Shown here: positions 1-7,100 of the stretch, piece after piece | Layout: each line of letters starts with the position of its first letter | Numbering within the stretch: the stretch's first letter is position 1 | Assembly (NCBI GenBank): GCA_965555375.1 | Contig: CBEWDL010000035.1 | Coordinates: forward strand, 1-22,352 | Reading direction: 5' to 3' | Length of the DNA: 22,352 nucleotides | DNA from: CBDVBL01 sp965555375 | Lineage (GTDB): Bacteria; Zixibacteria; MSB-5A5; UBA10806 | Program-made: the position numbers and the translations under genes | The notes under the pieces: model-generated | Databases searched by the model: none | Seen by the model: only the letters and a program-made list of their open reading frames with translations | Told to the model about the DNA's origin: nothing

Positions 1-1310
1 AATAAGATCATTTTATTAGTCCGGACATAGTTGCCCGCTCTTATTCTATAAAAATAAATCCCTGACGATAGATCGCCGGTATCCCAGACGATTTGATGAT
101 AGCCCGCTGGCTGTTCTCCTTCAATCAGTGTTTCTACTTTGCGTCCCAGGATATCGAAGATCTCGATTTTGACTTCCGCCGGTTCGGGCAGGGCGTAGCG
201 GATGACGGTGGCGGCGTTGAAGGGGTTGGGGTAGTTCTGGGATAAAGAAAACATTTGCGGGATCGGGATATCATGCTGATCGATTCCCACGGTGACCGAA
301 TCGCCGCCGCCGTAGGCGCCCATATCGCTTCTCAGTTCGCCAAGACCCCAGTCGCAGCTCAGCAGGCTGTCGAGAATATCGGGATGGCCGGCGTCGATGC
401 AGGGGGAATCGTACGGGTCGCCGCAAGCGGTGGACATGAGATGGTAATCGCCGTTCTCGGGATCGCGGAAGAGAGGATCAACGTCAATGTTGCCTTCGCC
501 TTCCCAGCCGCCCTGGATGTCTGAATATGAAATGTCGGATGATCCACCTTGAGAATATATTTGGGAACCTTCCGGAGCGACGTTGCCCCAGAAAATGGAA
601 TTTTTGATAATAGCAAGACCCACACCCCAGATCCCCCCGCCTCCCCGATCAGCTAAATTTCGGGCGATCGTGTTGTTGATAATAACCGGGCCAGAGATCA
701 TAAAGCAACCTATTCCGCCGCCGCCAGCGCCAGCATGATTATCGACTATCAAGTTGTTCGCTATTACAGGATTTGCATTCCAACAATGAATCCCGCAACC
801 GTTGCCGCCTGCAGTATTTCTGACTATAACATTATTCATGATTATGGGATTACAGCCTGAGCAGCTAATTCCGCCTCCATGCGATAATGCATAATTTTCT
901 TTTATAATATTTCTGACTATTCTTGGGTTGGAGAATCGACATTCTATTCCACCACCCATCGAATTGATATATCCATTTTGTATAGTGAATCCGGTAATAG
1001 CGGTCGTGCTATCCTCATGATTTTCAATTCTCACTACCGAACCCGACGAATCACCATCAATAATCGTCTGCGATATATAGCTCGTATCCCCCGTGGTTAA
1101 AAACAGCGAGCCCAGCACAATATTATGCCCGTTGAAATTGATGTTCTCCACATAGGTCCCGGGCTGGACCAGCACCGTGTCGCCGTCGGTGGAGGCATCT
1201 ATCCCCTCCTGTATGGTCTCGTAATCATCTGGGATGTTGATGATCGTCGCGGATGCAGGAAAACGGGCAAAAACAACCAATCCCAAAACGAAAATGTATG
1301 CTCTTTTCAT
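1..1310 (-). CDS. Secreted right-handed beta-helix protein with T9SS-type C-terminal domain (3' end outside window)
   Basis: This minus-strand gene starts at ATG 1308-1310 behind a strong ribosome site (GGGAGG, 1315-1320) and stays open to the window edge, giving 436 codons. The last visible residues are TNKMIL, so only a few codons are probably missing. The N-terminus is a Sec signal peptide (MKRAYIFVLGLVVFARFPASA), followed by a TIINIPDDYETIQEGI / GDTVLVQPGTY opening typical of NosD/DUF1565-type parallel beta-helices. Irregular beta-helix rungs rich in Asn and Gly follow (NIVLGS, ITGFTIQNG, IVRNIIK). A conserved block includes GNIDVDPLFRD and SPCIDAG. The C-terminus has QNYPNPFNAATVIRYALPEP, a LGRKV motif and SGIYFYRIRAG, a FlgD-like/T9SS sorting tail. 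The frame was checked at both ends and in the middle with no shift. The likely location is the cell surface or outside. The substrate cannot be told, and some relatives are polysaccharide-active while others are structural. It is a paralogue of the gene at 5557-6744. Confidence 0.85.
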   Translation of the reverse strand, partial: MKRAYIFVLGLVVFARFPASATIINIPDDYETIQEGIDASTDGDTVLVQPGTYVENINFNGHNIVLGSLFLTTGDTSYISQTIIDGDSSGSVVRIENHEDSTTAITGFTIQNGYINSMGGGIECRFSNPRIVRNIIKENYALSHGGGISCSGCNPIIMNNVIVRNTAGGNGCGIHCWNANPVIANNLIVDNHAGAGGGGIGCFMISGPVIINNTIARNLADRGGGGIWGVGLAIIKNSIFWGNVAPEGSQIYSQGGSSDISYSDIQGGWEGEGNIDVDPLFRDPENGDYHLMSTACGDPYDSPCIDAGHPDILDSLLSCDWGLGELRSDMGAYGGGDSVTVGIDQHDIPIPQMFSLSQNYPNPFNAATVIRYALPEPAEVKIEIFDILGRKVETLIEGEQPAGYHQIVWDTGDLSSGIYFYRIRAGNYVRTNKMIL

Positions 1311-1339
1311 TGTTCCTCCCGTTCAATGGAACCAATAAA

Positions 1340-1367
1340 ATTATAAGGCTTTTGTGGGGTTTGGCAA
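1340..1367 (-). promoter_or_regulatory. Sigma70-type promoter for the beta-helix gene
   Basis: On the minus strand TTGCCA (1362-1367) and a perfect TATAAT (1340-1345) are 16 bp apart, about 30 nt upstream of the ATG at 1310. It lies back to back with the plus-strand promoter at 1446-1474. This is a consensus match only; no transcript data. Confidence 0.6.
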
Positions 1368-1445
1368 GGGAATTCTGTACGTTTTCCCCCCTCTGAAGAA
1401 ATAGATTCAGATTAGAAAAAAATCCATTAAAATCAAAAAAATATC

Positions 1446-1474
1446 TTGACAGCTGCACGGATGTTCAGTATATT
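1446..1474 (+). promoter_or_regulatory. Near-consensus sigma70 promoter for the Cys-rich protein/helicase unit
   Basis: A perfect TTGACA (1446-1451), a 17-bp spacer and TATATT (1469-1474) form the best promoter match in the window. Transcription would begin near 1481, leaving a leader of about 100 nt before the ATG at 1584. No operator or riboswitch fold was recognised in the leader. Confidence 0.7.
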
Positions 1475-1583
1475 GGGGTCGGAAATTGAGGTAGAGGGAG
1501 GCTGGAATCTCTCAGGTTGGGGTTAACCTGTTATGATGCAAGGTATTATGATTATCGGCAAAACAGATATGAAGGGAGGCGAT

Positions 1584-1778
1584 ATGACCAGGAAGATGGA
1601 ATATGACCTTTTCGCCGCTCAAAAGCGATGTAATTGCGGCGGCGGCCTGGTTTACGACGGCCAGTTGATGGTCTGTGTCGGGTGCTACGATGTTTTCTGC
1701 CCGAGCTGCTTCAACAGGGCCGTAACCGAGGGTGGGTGTTTCGCCTGTGCGCTCTGCGGCTGGAGCACCTGCATATAG
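1584..1778 (+). CDS. Small ten-cysteine zinc-ribbon-like protein upstream of a helicase
   Basis: The chosen start is ATG 1584, which has AAGGGAGG at 1572-1579; it gives 64 residues. An upstream in-frame ATG at 1533 would add 17 residues but lacks an equally good ribosome site. All ten cysteines lie in paired motifs: CNC, CVGC, CPSC and the C-terminal cluster CFACALCGWSTC. There is no histidine. Such spacing is expected of one or two structural zinc sites, so a zinc-ribbon or treble-clef fold is inferred. No family was recognised. The stop (1776-1778) is 6 nt before the helicase ATG, so the two genes should be co-transcribed and may be translationally linked. A role as a nucleic-acid-binding or regulatory partner of the helicase is plausible but not shown. 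Confidence 0.7.
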   Translation: MTRKMEYDLFAAQKRCNCGGGLVYDGQLMVCVGCYDVFCPSCFNRAVTEGGCFACALCGWSTCI

Positions 1779-1784
1779 GCAACC

Positions 1785-4388
1785 ATGAAGATCGAGGCGC
1801 TCGAACGGTTCGGCATTCCGGGGCAGGTCATCAAGCGCTGGTCGGCGGACGGCATAAGGTTCTTGCTGCCGCTACAGGCGGAATCGGTGAATCGGTATGC
1901 TCTTCTTGATGGCGAAAGCCTGATCATCTGCGGGCCGGGGACATCCGGCAAGACGTTCTGCGGTGAGATGGCCGCTCTGCATCAGGCCTCATCGAGAAGG
2001 AAAGCTGTTTTTCTCGTGCCTTTGAAGGCCATCGCGGAGGAAAAGTATCGGCTGTTTGTGAAAAGATATTCGCCCCTGGGGCTCAAGATAAGACTGTCTA
2101 CGAGAGACCATCCGGAACACGACCGCGAAATATTCAGGGCCGACTACGATATCCTGACCACGATCTATGAAAAATTCAACTCGCTGACCGCCGCCGACGT
2201 CTCGATCATCAAAAGCGCCGGCTGTTTCGTTCTCGATGAATTTCAGTTGATATCCGATCCCGGCAGAGGGCCGGAGATCGAGATCCTGATGGCCAAGATA
2301 AGGGCTTTCAATCCTGATTCTCAGCTCGCCATACTGATGGGCGGAGGGTCATCGCCTGAGAAGATTTCTCGATGGTTGGGACTGCCGGCATTGGAGGAAA
2401 CGCGCCGTCCGGTGGATCTTCGCCTGGGAGTTCTGCATAGAGGCACCTTTCATTTTCGCGCCTTTAATGACCTGACCGAGGGCGATGAGCGCTGGCTGGA
2501 GGAGAGGAAGATCGATTACGACGGCCCCCTCGATGATCAGAGCGCGGCGGCCATCGAGATTCTGGCGGGGCGAAAAGAGCAAATAATCATTTTCACGTCG
2601 GCCAGAAAAAAGGCTACCCGACTGGCATCGCATCTTGCCGAGCGTCTGGATCTTCCCGCGGCGCAGGAATCCCTGAAAGTTATGTCGGATCTGGCCCCAT
2701 CCGTGCAGAACGAGCTTCTGGCGAAATGTCTTCGCCACGGCATAGCGTTTCATCATGCCGAACTCGATAGCGACCAAAGGGAACTGGTTGAGGACGGGTT
2801 TCGCCGGGGAGAGATAAGGATTCTATCATCGACATCGACCCTGGCCTGGGGCGTGAATCTTCCGGCGAAGAATGTTTTTGTGGAGACGATGAGATACGAT
2901 GGGGTCAGATCATCGAACTGCAGGGAAACGCTGGTTCCGCTTTCGGCGACCGATTTTCAGCAGGCGGCTGGGCGGGCCGGGCGGTTGGGCGTGGGGGATA
3001 AGTTTGGCCGGGCGGTGATGATTGCCGCTACTCCCTACGAGCAGGAAATCCTCTGGAATCAATATGTATATGCGCAAAACGAGGACCCTGAATCGAACCT
3101 CGGGAAAAGACAGATACCCGATCTGGCGATGCGCCTTATTGCCTGCGGTATCGCTCTTTCTCCGGATGAGATCGTTCGTGCCGTGGGCAGCCTATTCGGG
3201 GCTTTCTCCCTGAATGGAAAACGCGACATCTCCGATCCGGTGGAATCGGCGGTATCCTATCTCGAAAAAGGGGGGCTTATTCATTTCGAGAAACCAGGCA
3301 ATATTGTGCCGACCTCGCTGGGGACTATCGCTTGCGTTACAGGATTCTCGGTGCAATCAATCGCCAGGATCAATGAGGCGCTCGATCGAGGGGAAATAAA
3401 AGAGCCGTTGGAGTGGCTCTATTTTGCTTTTGGCCTGAGGGAATGGTTGGAAGCGGGCGGGTTCTACCGTTCAGGAGGAGCCTTAGCTTCTGCGTTGCTT
3501 CAGAGGATCGATGAGCTTTCCGACGGGTTGTCGGATCGGTCGGAGTATATCTCATCGGCGGTGAGGTTCGAGAAAGACCCGTCGGTTGTGCGTTCGTTAT
3601 CGGTCTTTTTGTTCGCGCTGGAGTGGATCGCCGGCAGGCCGACCCGTGAAATCGAGATCGCCTTCGACAGGGGCGGCGGAGGCCTCAAACGCGATGCGCA
3701 AACGTTGTCGTGGATTCTGACCGTAATCGAGAAGGTTTTGCGATGCGAAGGATCGGCGTCCGATTCATATAATATCATTGCCGACGACATAAACCAGTTG
3801 GCCGCAAGGATGAGATACGGCGTCACCGATGCCATGTTGCCGCTGGCGAAAGCCCTCGATATCGACAGGGAGTTTATACGGCGGCTATATAACATGGGGA
3901 TTAGAGCGGTCGATGATTTTTACGATATCGATTATTCCGTTCTAAAAGAGATGCTGCCGCCGAATGTCATTGAGAAAATACAGAATCGTCTCAAGAATTA
4001 TGGTCAGAAGAGATTATCCCCGGCTGAAATAACACCATCACCGGAAAAATCTGAAATCGTATTCTCCGGCAAATCTAAAAAGCTCCTAAGAGAGGCAATA
4101 ATCGAGGGCAAATCGATATTTCTTCAGCCGAAATTGCATTCTTATCTGCAAAAACTCTGGTGGGGGAATCTGTCGGGAAATCCGTGGATACACAAAGAGA
4201 GCCTTGAGGCGGGTATCAACCAGCCAAAATATATAAGCAAGCTCAGAAGAATATTGAAGGAGGGCGGCGCTAAGGTCGCGATAATTTCCAATGGCCGCGG
4301 ATATTATCGTCTGCTTCTACCTGAAAGCGTAGACGGTGCCGATGTCGCTGGCGATGATGAGCATGTCGGCGTAGATCAGGGGCGATGA
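1785..4388 (+). CDS. Ski2/Hel308-like superfamily 2 helicase with C-terminal winged-helix-like domain
   Basis: An 867-residue SF2 ATPase. Visible motifs are Walker A GPGTSGKT (50-57), motif Ia FLVPLKAIAEEKY (about 76-88), motif II VLDEFQLI (D151-E152), motif IV IIIFTSARKKATRLA (267-281), HHAELDSDQRELVEDGF (323-339), motif V STSTLAWGVNLPAKNVFVE (350-368) and motif VI QQAAGRAGR (392-400). The order and the motif V/VI wording match the Ski2/Hel308 branch, which unwinds or remodels DNA or RNA. Two motifs are odd: motif II is DEFQ instead of DExH, and motif III, normally SAT, reads LMGGGSS (184-190). The ratchet-like region (about 420-720) is divergent. Residues about 780-845 end in an OmpR/PhoB-like winged-helix pattern (YISKLRRILKEGG ... 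NGRGYYRLLLP). The last ~24 residues are encoded antisense to the end of the neighbouring propeller gene and look like a fortuitous extension. The cellular role is unknown; repair and mobile-element defence are both possible. Confidence 0.88.
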   Translation: MKIEALERFGIPGQVIKRWSADGIRFLLPLQAESVNRYALLDGESLIICGPGTSGKTFCGEMAALHQASSRRKAVFLVPLKAIAEEKYRLFVKRYSPLGLKIRLSTRDHPEHDREIFRADYDILTTIYEKFNSLTAADVSIIKSAGCFVLDEFQLISDPGRGPEIEILMAKIRAFNPDSQLAILMGGGSSPEKISRWLGLPALEETRRPVDLRLGVLHRGTFHFRAFNDLTEGDERWLEERKIDYDGPLDDQSAAAIEILAGRKEQIIIFTSARKKATRLASHLAERLDLPAAQESLKVMSDLAPSVQNELLAKCLRHGIAFHHAELDSDQRELVEDGFRRGEIRILSSTSTLAWGVNLPAKNVFVETMRYDGVRSSNCRETLVPLSATDFQQAAGRAGRLGVGDKFGRAVMIAATPYEQEILWNQYVYAQNEDPESNLGKRQIPDLAMRLIACGIALSPDEIVRAVGSLFGAFSLNGKRDISDPVESAVSYLEKGGLIHFEKPGNIVPTSLGTIACVTGFSVQSIARINEALDRGEIKEPLEWLYFAFGLREWLEAGGFYRSGGALASALLQRIDELSDGLSDRSEYISSAVRFEKDPSVVRSLSVFLFALEWIAGRPTREIEIAFDRGGGGLKRDAQTLSWILTVIEKVLRCEGSASDSYNIIADDINQLAARMRYGVTDAMLPLAKALDIDREFIRRLYNMGIRAVDDFYDIDYSVLKEMLPPNVIEKIQNRLKNYGQKRLSPAEITPSPEKSEIVFSGKSKKLLREAIIEGKSIFLQPKLHSYLQKLWWGNLSGNPWIHKESLEAGINQPKYISKLRRILKEGGAKVAIISNGRGYYRLLLPESVDGADVAGDDEHVGVDQGR

Positions 4389-5426
4389 TGTGATGCTATG
4401 GCCGAGGTTATGCTTCCAGATCAATTCACCGGATTTCGTCTTGAGGGCGTATATGTAGCCGTCATACGATCCGAAAAACACCCTGCCTCTGCCAGCCGCC
4501 GGGGAAGAATATATGATACCGTCAGTTCTAAAAGACCAGGTCTCACCGCCGGTGGACATATCGAGGCAGTATAGCGTAGAATCAGTGGAGCCGCAAAACA
4601 ATCGACCGTCATAGACGGCGGGCGAACTGAACATAGCTCCGTTGGTATCGAACTCCCAGATCTTTTCTCCGCTTTTCTTTTCCAGGCAGAGAATCTTCAT
4701 ATTATTACAGCCCAGGAAGATCTTATCCCCGGCTATTGCGGGAGTGCCGCTTATATCTCCGCCGGCGTCGAAGCTCCAGATTTCCCGGCCGTTTTCGGCA
4801 TCGATCGCATAGAAAATCGAATCCCGGCTGCCGAAATACAACGTATTGCCATCGAAGGCGGGTGAGGAAACGATCCAGTTGCCAGTCGGGAATCCCCACT
4901 TGACCGAGCCATCATCGATATCGACAGCGTACAACATCCCCCAGAAATTTCCGGCATATACAGCCTCTTCAGTTACAACCGGAGAGCAATCTATAGCCGC
5001 CGCCGTCTTGAATTGCCAGATCCGTCTTCCAGTCTGGCCGTTTAGGCGGTAGAGCCTTCTATCCCAGCTGCCGAAATAGACGTCGCCGTGGTGATATGTT
5101 GGGGTTGAGAAAACCTTCTTGACGGTCTCGAATTCCCAGAGCAACTCGCCGGTATAGGCGTTAGCACAGACGACCCCTTTTGAATGACCGATAAACAGTA
5201 GGCCGTCGGTGGCTATGGGGGATGACGATGATTTCGATCCGAGATCCAGTTTCCACAATACGTCAGGGTTGCCTGACGGCCCGGGATCGTCGCTGACGCC
5301 GGTTCGCAAGTAGCCGCCTCTGAACGTCGACCAATCGCCGCCGATCTTCGGCTCGGCACAGCAGAAGATGAGGATGGTAAATATAAAGATTGAGAGGTTT
5401 GGGCTATCGCCGCCGCGGTTGGGCAT
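4317..5426 (-). CDS. PQQ-type eight-bladed beta-propeller protein (BamB-like), exported
   Basis: A 369-residue protein. After a hydrophobic N-terminal segment (residues 11-23, LSIFIFTILIFCC) it consists of about eight ~40-residue repeats from residue ~68 to the end, each close to SSPxxxxxxYFGSxDxxxYAxDxxxGxxxWxF. An N-terminal strand (WSTFRGGYLRTGVS, 32-45) probably closes the last blade. This is the PQQ-repeat fold seen in BamB and many secreted FCB proteins. Residues that would mark a true PQQ-dependent dehydrogenase are not apparent, so a scaffold or binding role is more likely than catalysis. The CC in the signal region hints at a lipoprotein but the lipobox is not canonical. The only possible start is ATG 5424-5426, since an in-frame stop lies at 5445-5447. 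It has no Shine-Dalgarno but sits about 5 bp behind a promoter -10, so the mRNA may be leaderless. The 3' end overlaps the helicase by 72 nt, tail to tail. Confidence 0.85.
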   Translation of the reverse strand: MPNRGGDSPNLSIFIFTILIFCCAEPKIGGDWSTFRGGYLRTGVSDDPGPSGNPDVLWKLDLGSKSSSSPIATDGLLFIGHSKGVVCANAYTGELLWEFETVKKVFSTPTYHHGDVYFGSWDRRLYRLNGQTGRRIWQFKTAAAIDCSPVVTEEAVYAGNFWGMLYAVDIDDGSVKWGFPTGNWIVSSPAFDGNTLYFGSRDSIFYAIDAENGREIWSFDAGGDISGTPAIAGDKIFLGCNNMKILCLEKKSGEKIWEFDTNGAMFSSPAVYDGRLFCGSTDSTLYCLDMSTGGETWSFRTDGIIYSSPAAGRGRVFFGSYDGYIYALKTKSGELIWKHNLGHSITSSPLIYADMLIIASDIGTVYAFR

Positions 5427-5431
5427 GCGGC

Positions 5432-5460
5432 ATCTTAAGCGATGTTAAAGGGGAATGCAA
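5432..5460 (-). promoter_or_regulatory. Sigma70-type promoter predicting a leaderless mRNA for the propeller gene
   Basis: On the minus strand TTGCAT (5455-5460) and TAAGAT (5432-5437) are exactly 17 bp apart. The -10 ends 5 nt before the ATG at 5426, so transcription would start at or next to the A of the start codon. This agrees with the absence of a ribosome site. Consensus match only. Confidence 0.5.
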
Positions 5461-5487
5461 GGAAATGATTTTATGTAGTAACGCGCC

Positions 5488-5560
5488 GAACGATGTTCAG
5501 CCCCTCAGCTATAATCGTCATTACTAATCCCGATAGGAGTCGGGATGAATCAATCTCTAT
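5488..5560 (+). repeat. Double-hairpin intergenic repeat, copy A
   Basis: The block begins GAACGATGTTCAGCCCCT and ends ATGAATCAATCTCTAT. It matches 6908-6981 with few differences in the same orientation. It contains the dyad GAAC-GAT-GTTC and the hairpin ATCCCGA-TAGGAG-TCGGGAT (about 5528-5547). The GTCATT...AATCCCGA...TCGGGATGAA.CAATCTCTAT half resembles REP/MITE-like elements common in environmental bacteria. Its right end overlaps the stop codon of the second beta-helix gene (5557-5559). Confidence 0.8.
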
Positions 5561-6744
5561 TTCAACAACACGATCTTAATAGTCTTATTTTGTCCTGCCG
5601 CTTCCAGCCGGGCGAAGTAGATACCGGAGGGAGAATCCAAAGCATCCCAGGTGATAGTATGTTCACCGGCCTCTTGATTGCCTTCATATAGGGCCGCCAC
5701 TCGCTGGCCGAGGAGGTTATAAATGGAAACCGTAGCAAAACCGGCTTCAGGCAAGCTGTATCTTATGACGGTTGTGGCATTGAAGGGATTGGGATAGTTT
5801 TGGTGGAGTAAGAAGCTTGAAGGGATAAAGGGATTATTCTCGTCAAGAATGGCCGTGGGGATGCCCTCTCCGCCATAGGCACCCATATCGCTTATCTCCG
5901 TGCCCAAGCCCCAGTTGCAGTCAAGTATGCTATCGAAAATTGAGGGGTCTCCGGCGTCGATACAGGGAGAATTATGACGGTCTCCGCATTCGGTAGACAT
6001 CAGGTGAAAATCGCCGTTATCAGCGTCCCTGAAAAGTGGATCGACATCTATATTTCCTTCTCCGGCCCAGCCCCCCTCGATATCGCAATACCGGAAACTC
6101 GGCGAACCGTCTTCGACATAGATTTCATCTCCCTCGTTCCCCCATAATATTGTGTTAGTTATAGTGGGCGAACCATTTAGAATATAAATCCCGATTGAAT
6201 TACCTGCTATGACATTATTATATATTTCTGATTCGGTGTAGAGGCCATAGTGGATACCGTCGCCAGAGTTTCCACTTATGACATTATGGATAATGGTGGG
6301 GTGGGTCATTTCCGTCCAGATCCCATGCTGGGAATTTCCTGTTATGATATTGAAGCTTATTAGCGGCACCGTATTATGGAAGCAATCAACGCCGAGCTCT
6401 CCATTCTGTATAGTGAAACCGATGATAGCATCGCGAAAAAAATACCATTCTGCACCGAAACTTACGCACCCCCATGGCAATCCTTCTCCATCGATTATTG
6501 TGGAATCGATATATGAATACTCACCTGTAAGAATAAACATCGACGCCACAGTTATTCCGTACCCTTCGAGGACGACGCTCTCATTATAGGTTCCCGGTTG
6601 CACCAGCACGGTGTCGCCGTGGGAGGCCGCGTTTATCCCGGCTTGAATTGTCGGATAATCACCCGGCACGTTGATTATGGTCGCTGGGGCCGAGTGCCAG
6701 GCCACGGCAGCCACTATCAATGAACACAGGATAACTCGTTTCAT
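5557..6744 (-). CDS. Secreted right-handed beta-helix protein with T9SS-type C-terminal domain
   Basis: The preferred start is ATG 6742-6744, because GGGAGGG lies 5-6 nt upstream; an in-frame ATG at 6759 has no comparable site. This gives 395 residues. The signal peptide is MKRVILCSLIVAAVAWHSAPA. It is followed by TIINVPGDYPTIQAGI and GDTVLVQPGTYNESV, then Asn/Gly-rich rungs of a parallel beta-helix (ISFNIITGNS, IIHNVISGNS, EIYNNVIAGNS), each about 23 residues. A conserved block has GNIDVDPLFRD and SPCIDAGDP. The C-terminal ~85 residues carry HQNYPNPFNATTVIRYSLPE, LLGQRVAALYEG and SGIYFARLEA, a FlgD-like/T9SS sorting domain. It is closely similar in layout and wording to the protein at 1-1310, so the two are paralogues. 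Surface or extracellular location is inferred; substrate unknown. The gene is bracketed by the two copies of the double-hairpin repeat. Confidence 0.88.
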   Translation of the reverse strand: MKRVILCSLIVAAVAWHSAPATIINVPGDYPTIQAGINAASHGDTVLVQPGTYNESVVLEGYGITVASMFILTGEYSYIDSTIIDGEGLPWGCVSFGAEWYFFRDAIIGFTIQNGELGVDCFHNTVPLISFNIITGNSQHGIWTEMTHPTIIHNVISGNSGDGIHYGLYTESEIYNNVIAGNSIGIYILNGSPTITNTILWGNEGDEIYVEDGSPSFRYCDIEGGWAGEGNIDVDPLFRDADNGDFHLMSTECGDRHNSPCIDAGDPSIFDSILDCNWGLGTEISDMGAYGGEGIPTAILDENNPFIPSSFLLHQNYPNPFNATTVIRYSLPEAGFATVSIYNLLGQRVAALYEGNQEAGEHTITWDALDSPSGIYFARLEAAGQNKTIKIVLLK

Positions 6745-7100
6745 AATGCCCTCCCGCAATCACGCAATATCCATGACTTCAAAAAGCATGGAGCATAAAA
6801 CCATATAAGAGACAACCCCGGATGCATCATCTTTTCACTTATAGTAAATATAATCGGCAATCCGGATATGTAAAGGGATTTTTGCACCGGAAAAGGCCTT
6901 TCGGGCTGAACGATGTTCAGCCCCTACAAATATGACCGTCATTGCGAATCCCGACCCAGGTCGGGATGAAGCAATCTCTATCATGGTGGCGCGTTATAGT
7001 CTGCCATGACTACTAAACCTGTCCACTCTGCATTTGTTTTTCTTAAGTCTTTTCCATTGGATAATTGAAATCAGCCAGAGTGCCGCGCAAAGGAGCTCCG
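6745..7100. other. Intergenic region between the beta-helix gene and the phage module
   Basis: About 350 nt with no credible coding frame. It holds the upstream region of the beta-helix gene, which is AT-rich but without a convincing -35/-10 pair, and repeat copy B (6908-6981). A GATAAT at 7060-7065 could be a weak -10 for the phage operon but lacks a good -35. No att site, tRNA or integrase gene was found at this left boundary of the phage genes. Confidence 0.6.
6908..6981 (+). repeat. Double-hairpin intergenic repeat, copy B
   Basis: This is the better preserved copy. The first hairpin is GGGCTGAAC-GAT-GTTCAGCCC (6903-6923), a perfect 9-bp stem with a 3-nt loop. The second is ATCCCGAC-CCAG-GTCGGGAT (about 6948-6967), a perfect 8-bp stem. 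The end, GATGAAGCAATCTCTAT, matches copy A. Copies A and B lie about 1.4 kb apart around the second beta-helix gene. Confidence 0.8.

Noticed and set aside
255..625. Short open frames on both strands near the left edge
   Set aside because: Both are shadows of the beta-helix gene, whose frame encodes the conserved GNIDVDPLFRD and SPCIDAG block there.
2349..2777. 142-codon minus-strand open frame inside the helicase
   Set aside because: It is fully antisense to conserved helicase motifs, has no ribosome site and encodes no recognisable fold.
5355..5394. Lipobox in the propeller protein
   Set aside because: The residues before the CC pair (LIF) do not match the lipobox consensus at -1, so a lipoprotein call is not supported.
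6849..6854. TATAAT as a promoter for the phage module
   Set aside because: No acceptable -35 lies 15-19 bp upstream and it is about 250 nt from the portal start.
5488..6981. CRISPR array interpretation of the two repeats
   Set aside because: There are only two copies 1.4 kb apart with a complete gene between them and no spacer periodicity or cas gene.
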